A stretch of DNA of 49,841 bases from Chara braunii (taxonomy: Eukaryota; Streptophyta; Charophyceae; Charales; Characeae), in contig BFEA01000516.1 in assembly GCA_003427395.1 (NCBI GenBank), positions 608,635 to 658,475 of the forward strand, in the 5' to 3' direction. Position 1 is the first letter of the stretch; each line of letters begins with the position of its first letter. The translations under genes were made by a program, and so were the position numbers. Below are positions 44,337 to 49,841 of this stretch, in pieces. The notes under the pieces are model-generated. The model saw nothing but the letters and a program-made list of their open reading frames with translations. It was not told where the DNA came from and searched no databases.

Positions 44337-45870
44337 CTATCTGTACTTCTTTGCATCGTCCAGCATGTTAGGCCACCAGAATCGTTGTACTAAATTAGCA
44401 CTCGTCTTCTTATAGCCGAAATGTCCCATTACGACATGACACTCACCTAAAAATAAACTACGCAAAATCTCTCTAGATGGAACAACTAACCTTTTAAACC
44501 CTGCCTTCTCAAGAAAGAGTAACCCATCCACCATCACATACTCGTCAGTGGTGGCCTTGTCCTTGGTCTTCAGTTTGTTGATGATGTCCATCGTGATAGG
44601 GTCTTCCTTGTAGGCTTCCCCCAAGGATCGAGTAACGTTCTCAGAAAAGCCAAACTAAAAAATCAGCGCACCTAGATAATCTGCCCTACGAGACAATGCA
44701 TCCGCAACCTTGTTGTACTCTCCTTTTACAAAATCTAGTTTGACATCATACTGATCTATCACTTCAATCCAGCGTTTGAGTGCATCGGAGATTGTGTCTT
44801 GATCCACTTGAGGGTCTGATGGTCAGTTCTCAAATAGAAGAACCTTCCTAACAGATAGTGCCTCCAGTGGACAAGTGCATTGTAGAGGGCATATAGTTCC
44901 CTCTCATAGGTGGACTTTGCCAACTTCTTTGATAGCATCTTTTTGTTTATATACTCGACCGGTCTCAACTTTTCCCCTTCCTGCTAAGCCAACACTGCGC
45001 CAATGCCGTATTTGATTGCGTCAGCGGTTACAACAAACGACCTTTGCGGGTCGGGTACCATGAGAACCTCATGGCGCGTGAGTGCATGCTTCAAACGCTT
45101 GAAAGCTGCCTCACACTCGTCGGTCCATTCCCATGGCGTATCAAGTCGAGTTAGATCAGTCAAGGGAGATGTGATCGTGCTATAGTTCTTAACGAAGTTA
45201 CGGTAATAACCACACATTCCCAAGAATGATCTGACCTCAGTCACAGATTGGGGTCGTGGCCAGTCACGTATGCTAGCCACCTTCGCATCTTCGGACCTAA
45301 TCCCATCCGCGGAGACTTCATGACCCAAGTACAAGATTCGAGTGCGACCGAACTCACATTTTTCTAAGTTTACCTTATACTTGTGTTGTCGAAGGAATGA
45401 AAGTACCTTGTCTACATGTTGGGCATATCATCGAGGTACACGACGGCGAACTTATCTAAGTGGTCATGGAAAATCCTATTCATGGCGTGCTGGAATGTAC
45501 CTGGCACATTGCAAAGGCCAAAGGGCATCACCACAAACTCGTACAGACCGTACCTGGTCTAGAGTTCGGTTTTGTGCTGGTCCTCTGGTCTTATAGTAAT
45601 TTGATGGTAGCCAGATTTTAAGTCTATCTTAGTATAGTACTTACATCCATGCACCCTATCCAATAGGTCGTCGATGCATGGTAGAGGCTTTGCATTCTTA
45701 AAAGTGATGGCATTGAGGCCTCTATAATCAATGCACATCCTTAGTGATCCCCCTTTCTTTGGGACAAATAATATTGGTGAGCCAAAGGGGGAGGTGCTAG
45801 GCCGTATCCAACCCTTCTCTTTGAGCTCTTTCAGTTGTCCCCATAGCTCGTCCAACTCGGTCGGAGCCAT
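44337..45870 (-). pseudogene. Element C RT, RNase H, integrase zinc domain
   Basis: RT begins at about 45870: LKEKGWIRPSTSPFGSPILF, then MCIDYRGLNAITFKN and KIDLKSGYHQITI. After a frame break comes [16 protein letters not shown], then VVYLDDM, where a deletion removes the residues after the catalytic Asp pair. It then resumes MYLGHEVSADGI and SFLGMCGYYRNFV (45334-44984), followed by the RNase H-type ADAIKYGIGAVLA and LYALYNALVHWRHYL. The zinc domain ECHVVMGHFGYKKT is at 44624-44337; the Cys pair side is damaged. Decayed. Confidence 0.8.
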
Positions 45871-45945
45871 CCTATCGGTTCTCCCTTTAGGTGTCTTGCT
45901 ACCTGGAATGATCTCTATGGCATGGACAACCTCCCTGTCTACGAC

Positions 45946-47215
45946 TCATGTAGGTTCCTCAAACAGATCGGGGTACTTAGCGACAATGTTCTCTATCTCT
46001 AGGGGTGTTTTAACGGCCTCCCCTTTCTCAGAGACATAGACTAGGTACATACCTTCCTCTTGGTGCTGTTTATAATAATTATAGAACGCAGATGCGCATA
46101 GGCACCCATAGGAGACAATTAACCTACTGGCTTTGTCCTTAGCCAGTCTAACGGTTCTCCCACTAGGCAACTCCTGCTTTAGCACCTTCTTGTCTCAGTC
46201 AAACTGGGGCTTGGCAACCTCAAGGTAGTACATACCTAATAACATATCAAAAGGCAAATCTTCGTTCACCAGGAACGATATTCTGTGATTAAGTTCTTCT
46301 CCTGAATAGGAGAAAGTGCAGACCACGTCCTTAACGCAGTCCTTTACCATCATGCGCTCTTTGTTAGCCAAAGTAGATGCTACCGGTCTACTAAGGCGCT
46401 GCACCCGATTTTTTAGGCGCAGCCGCTCAACGCAGTCACAACTTATGGAGTTTCGAGTGGAGACGATGTCTATGAAGGCACCGCACTTGCGACCACCCAC
46501 ACCAACTTCCACAACGAAATGCTCCCCTCTAGGACCTCGACTTATTGCCACCCAAAACTCATGAGGTTCCCTTGCCGACCACTCACTTTGAAGGCCCTCT
46601 AAGGCTTCAGACACATCCAAAGTACAGAGTATAGTTGGGTCCGGATGCGTCTACGGGGTGACTAAGGAGTCAATAGCTTCGGCCAACTCTTGAAACGGGG
46701 AGGGTACATCACCCGCTTCAACAAGAGTAGAAGCAACTACAACTTCCACTGGCGTGTTTCCCGAGCTGGAGCTCGTAGAGGCCCCAGACTGAGAAGAAGG
46801 ATACCCACCCTTAGGAGGTATCTTCTGCGCGACCTTCGCGTTTCTGCATTTGAACTGTTGATGGCTATACTCGCCGTAGTTTATGTAGGCTCCTCGCTGG
46901 TAACGGTCCCGCCACACATCTTGATCCAAACCGGTTCCAACCCACGCATCAATTTTGTTTGGGTTTGCGGTTTGCCCTTGACTCCTCTGTTAACCGTCCT
47001 TGCCGCGACCACCTACCTTAGTCTTGACTACCGCGGCGAGGTTGCTACCCTTAACACTATCCTGTTGAGCGCACAAACTAGCAGCACTGCTGCCTTGCCC
47101 ACAAGTGCCTGAGTCCCCTGTGGCCAGGCTCTTTCCTAGATGGAAAGCGGCCTGGCCTCCAGGCTGCTTTGCTGGGAGGCCCATGCTTCCAGTAGCTTCA
47201 TGTTGGGCCAAAGTT
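45946..47215 (-). pseudogene. Element C Gag end and protease
   Basis: The minus strand from 47215 has a low-complexity Gag part (GSNLAAVVKTKVGGRGKDG) and then, near 46870, a ruined zinc knuckle YINYGEYSHQQFKC, which should be CxxCGEYGHxxxxC. Protease follows (46620-46195): CGAFIDIVSTRNSIS with the catalytic Asp but not the usual DTGA/DSGA, and FDMLLGMYYL. Then SEKGEAVKTPLEIENIVAKY (46185-45946) leads to RT. Confidence 0.7.
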
Positions 47216-47500
47216 AGTGGAATTTCCCAGTTTCAAATCGGATATGAGCAGTACGAATCCGTCAACGGTCGGGTGAGACTGCGCCCAGGCAGTTAGGCGC
47301 GCCCAACAACCCAGCGCCCAGTGAGTTGTTCCCTGTTTTCCGATTGGCCGAGAGGCCAGCTTCCAAGTCAAGAGTAGAAGAGCCTGGAAGGCTCACAGAG
47401 ATTCTGACGCTCGCGAGCAGGGCACATGTAACCAACTGGCGCCTGGCAACTGTCTGGCGCCCACCAAGGCAGGCAAAGTTTGCAATATTCAGGCGCCCAA
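47216..47500. other. Junction between two Ty3 elements, no gene
   Basis: Repeated GGCGC-rich words (AGGCGCCC, GGCGCCTGG, TGGCGCCC) occur between element C's Gag and the integrase zinc domain of element D. Its origin is unclear; it may be the end of an insertion or recombination. Confidence 0.3.
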
Positions 47501-47504
47501 GCGG

Positions 47505-49773
47505 TGCTTGAGTCCTAGGCTCTTCCCGTTGACAAACTTGACAAGTCTCTACATATTTCTTCGCATCGTCCATCATGGTGGCCCACCAAAACCGCTGCAC
47601 TAAATTTTTTGTTGTCTTTTTATAACTGAAATGTTTGGTTGTGTCGTGCACTCACCTTAAAATAAACTGCGCAAAGACTCTCTGTTCGGAATACATAAGC
47701 GTTTATTCCCAGCCTTCTCAAGGAACAACACGCCTTGAACCAACACAAACTCATATGAAGTAGCCTTGTCTTTAGCTTCCAGTTTGCGGATGATCTCAGA
47801 CATGATCGTGTCCTCTTGATAGGCTTCCACCACAATCGAGTTAAATCATCAGAAATCCCAAACTCAGTCACTAGCGCGCACAAATAGTCTGCCCTACGCG
47901 ATAGTGCATCAACCACTTTGTTATACTCTCCCTTCAGAGGGTTGAGCTTGAAGTGGTACATATCTATGAATTCAATCCACCTCTTAAGTGCGTCGGAGAG
48001 CACAGGCTGTGTTTTAATCCAGTGCAGCATCTCATGGTCAGATCTCACATAAAAGAATCTGCCTAGGAGGTAGTGCCTCCAATGGATCAGCGCTCTGTAA
48101 AGAGCATAGAGCTCACGCTCATACGTGGACTTGCTAATTTTTGAGATGGCATATTTTTGGTCATGTACTCGATAGGCCTCAACTTATTCCCGCACCTATG
48201 TCGTATTGGTTGGCGTCTGTGGTCACAACAAAGGGTTGTTCAAGATCCGGAACTTTGAGGACTTCGTAGTGCATCAAGGCATACTTCAATTTCTTGAAGT
48301 TTGCCTCACACTCTTCGGTCCATTCCCAGGGGGTGTCCAGGCGTGTGAGGTCAGTAAGAAGGGAGGCTACAAGTACTATAATTCTTAACAAACGGGCGGT
48401 AGTAGTCTGTCATCCCCAAGAATGACCTCACCTCAATCACAGAGTGAGGTCTGGGCCAGTCACGTATGCTGGCCACTTTGGCATCTTCCGACCTCAATCC
48501 ATCCGCGAAAATCTCATGACCCAAACAAAATCTTGGTGCGGCCAAATTCACATTTTTCCAATTTTACCTTGTATTGGTGCTGTCTTAGGAACCCTAACAC
48601 TGTTTTCACGTGCTCAGCGTACTCCCCTACAGTCCTACTGAAGATAAAGATACCGTTGAAGTACAAGACAATAAACTTGTCTAAGTAGTCATGAAAGATC
48701 CGGTTCATTACGTTCTGGAACGTCCCAGGAGCATTTCATAGGCCAAAGGGCATCACCACAAACTGTTACAAACAGTATCTAGTCTGAAAAGCGGTTTTGT
48801 GCTGGTCCAAAGGTCTAATAGCAATCTGATAATATCTGAACTTCAGATCAATCTTAGTGAAGTACCAACATCCATGCGCTCTATCTAAGGGGTCGTCAAT
48901 GCGTGGAAGGGGTTCGACATTCTTAACAGTAATGGCATCGAGGCCTTTATAGTCAATGCACATCCTTAGTGTCCCCCCTTTCTTTGGGACAAATAGAACT
49001 GGCGCTCTGTAGGGGGACGTACTTGGTTGTATCCAGCCCTTCTCTGTGAGCTCCTTGAGCTGGCGGCGGAACTCATCTAACTCCGCAGGAGACATCCTAT
49101 TGATCCACCCTCTAGGTACTTTTCTATAGGGGACGACTTCTATCGCGTGGACAATCTTCATTTCTACCACACCCCTAGGCTCTTCAAAGAGGTCTGAATA
49201 TTGTGCAACGACTGCTTCTATCTCTGGGGGTGATTTTATGGCCTCCCCTTTCTCAGAGACAAAGACTAGGTACATTCTTTCCTCGCGGTTGTGCTTGTAG
49301 TAACTATAGAAAGACGACGTGCACATGCAACCATAGTTCTCCACTAGTCTGCTAGCCTTGAACTTTTGCAGCCTAACGGTCCTTCCATCTGGCAACTTGT
49401 GGATCATCACCTTCCTAACCCAATCGAACTGAGGCTTAGTAACCTCGAGGTAGTACATGCCTAGCAACATGTCAAATGGCAGCTTGTCGCTTACCAGGAA
49501 TGAGATTTTGTGTCTCAGTTCCCCTCCTCCATAGGAGAAGGTGCAGACTACATCCTTGACATAGTCCTTCACTACCATAGAGTGCTTGTTGGCTAAGGTA
49601 GATGCCATAGATCTGCTAAGCCACTGCACTTGGTCCCCTAAGCGCAGCCTATCCACACAAACACGACTGATGAAGTTTCGTGTAAAACCTATGTCTGCGA
49701 AGGTGCCAACCTTCCACCCACCTACATCGACTTCTACCATGAAGTTTTCACCCTTTGGACCTTTGTTCAACAT
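47505..49773 (-). pseudogene. Ty3/gypsy element D polyprotein, protease to integrase zinc domain
   Basis: The best-kept piece is 335 codons (49773-48766): protease with GTFADIGFTRNFIS, FDMLLGMYYLEV, then RT up to LRMCIDYKGLDAITVKN and FTKIDLKFRYYQIAI. The RT continues broken: the catalytic box reads VLYFNGIFIFS instead of VYLDDILIFS (48708-48514), then SFLGMTDYYRPFV, RNase H remains (48391-47620) with ALSRRADYLC, and a zinc domain TKHFSYKK...CQVCQRE (47651-47520). It is colinear with element C but a separate copy, cut off at 47.5 kb on its integrase side and near the window edge on its Gag side. Confidence 0.82.
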
Positions 49774-49841
49774 CGCTCAAGAGTCTCTAGGGTCCTTCTC
49801 TAACCACTCAATCTCTAACTCCTCTAAGGACTCAGGCACAT
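49774..49841 (-). pseudogene. Continuation of element D toward Gag, truncated by window
   Basis: Minus-strand reading (VPESLEELEIEWLEKDPRDS-like, then a stop) corresponds to the stretch before the protease in element C (SEALEGLQSEWSAREPHEFW). It runs off the window. Confidence 0.5.

Overview
This window is nuclear DNA of a large, repeat-rich eukaryotic genome, most likely a green plant or streptophyte alga. The U6 snRNA-like copy has the plant-type 5' end (GTCCTTCGGGACATCC). Both readable LTR primer-binding sites are close to the plant initiator-Met type (TGGTATCGGA...). The Ty3/gypsy elements carry C-terminal chromodomain-like tails, and the only host-like gene is an LRR-Roc-COR (Roco) protein. 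A charophyte such as Chara is a guess. There are no bacterial-style operons, CRISPR arrays or rRNA genes.

Layout. 1-1.9 kb: small structured repeats (a type III hammerhead-like motif, a U6 fragment split by a foldback, a 634-bp foldback, GC-rich hairpins). 2.8-3.6 kb: decayed Ty3/gypsy RT. 3.7-9.7 kb: a 5' LTR of about 2.3 kb with PBS and gag, the LTR interrupted by an inverted solo LTR of the same family. 9.9-12.6 kb: a 5'-truncated LINE on the minus strand, inserted at the YxDD codons of a decayed Ty3 RT (12.6-14.5 kb) that is itself split by a 1.28-kb repeat-filled block containing a tRNA-derived SINE. 15.6-16.0 kb: LINE RT fragment. 16.7-19.3 kb: unusual non-coding DNA with many perfect small hairpins, a 123-bp tandem array and a family of hairpins with one invariant loop but different, self-complementary stems. 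20.8-21.1 kb: (CT)n array with a 125-base gap. 23.1-35.9 kb: a nest. LINE-2 was invaded by LINE-1, by a complete Ty3/gypsy LTR retrotransposon (25.5-34.9 kb, minus strand) and, in its 3' end, by a U6 retropseudogene with an 18-bp target-site duplication. 37.6-40.4 kb: the Roco gene. 40.6-40.8 kb: second copy of the hammerhead repeat, in opposite orientation. 40.8-43.1 kb: LTR and gag-like remains. 43.1-49.8 kb: two decayed Ty3/gypsy polyproteins on the minus strand, the second running off the right edge.

How it works together: almost everything is retrotransposons and their by-products. Element proteins (Gag, protease, RT, RNase H, integrase) would have copied and inserted the elements; most are now broken. 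LINE-type machinery plausibly also moved the U6 RNA, the SINE and the hammerhead RNA, since these copies end in A-rich tails. The two observations most worth testing are the invariant-loop hairpin family (18.58-19.30 kb) and the hammerhead repeat, whose second copy begins exactly at the predicted ribozyme cleavage site.
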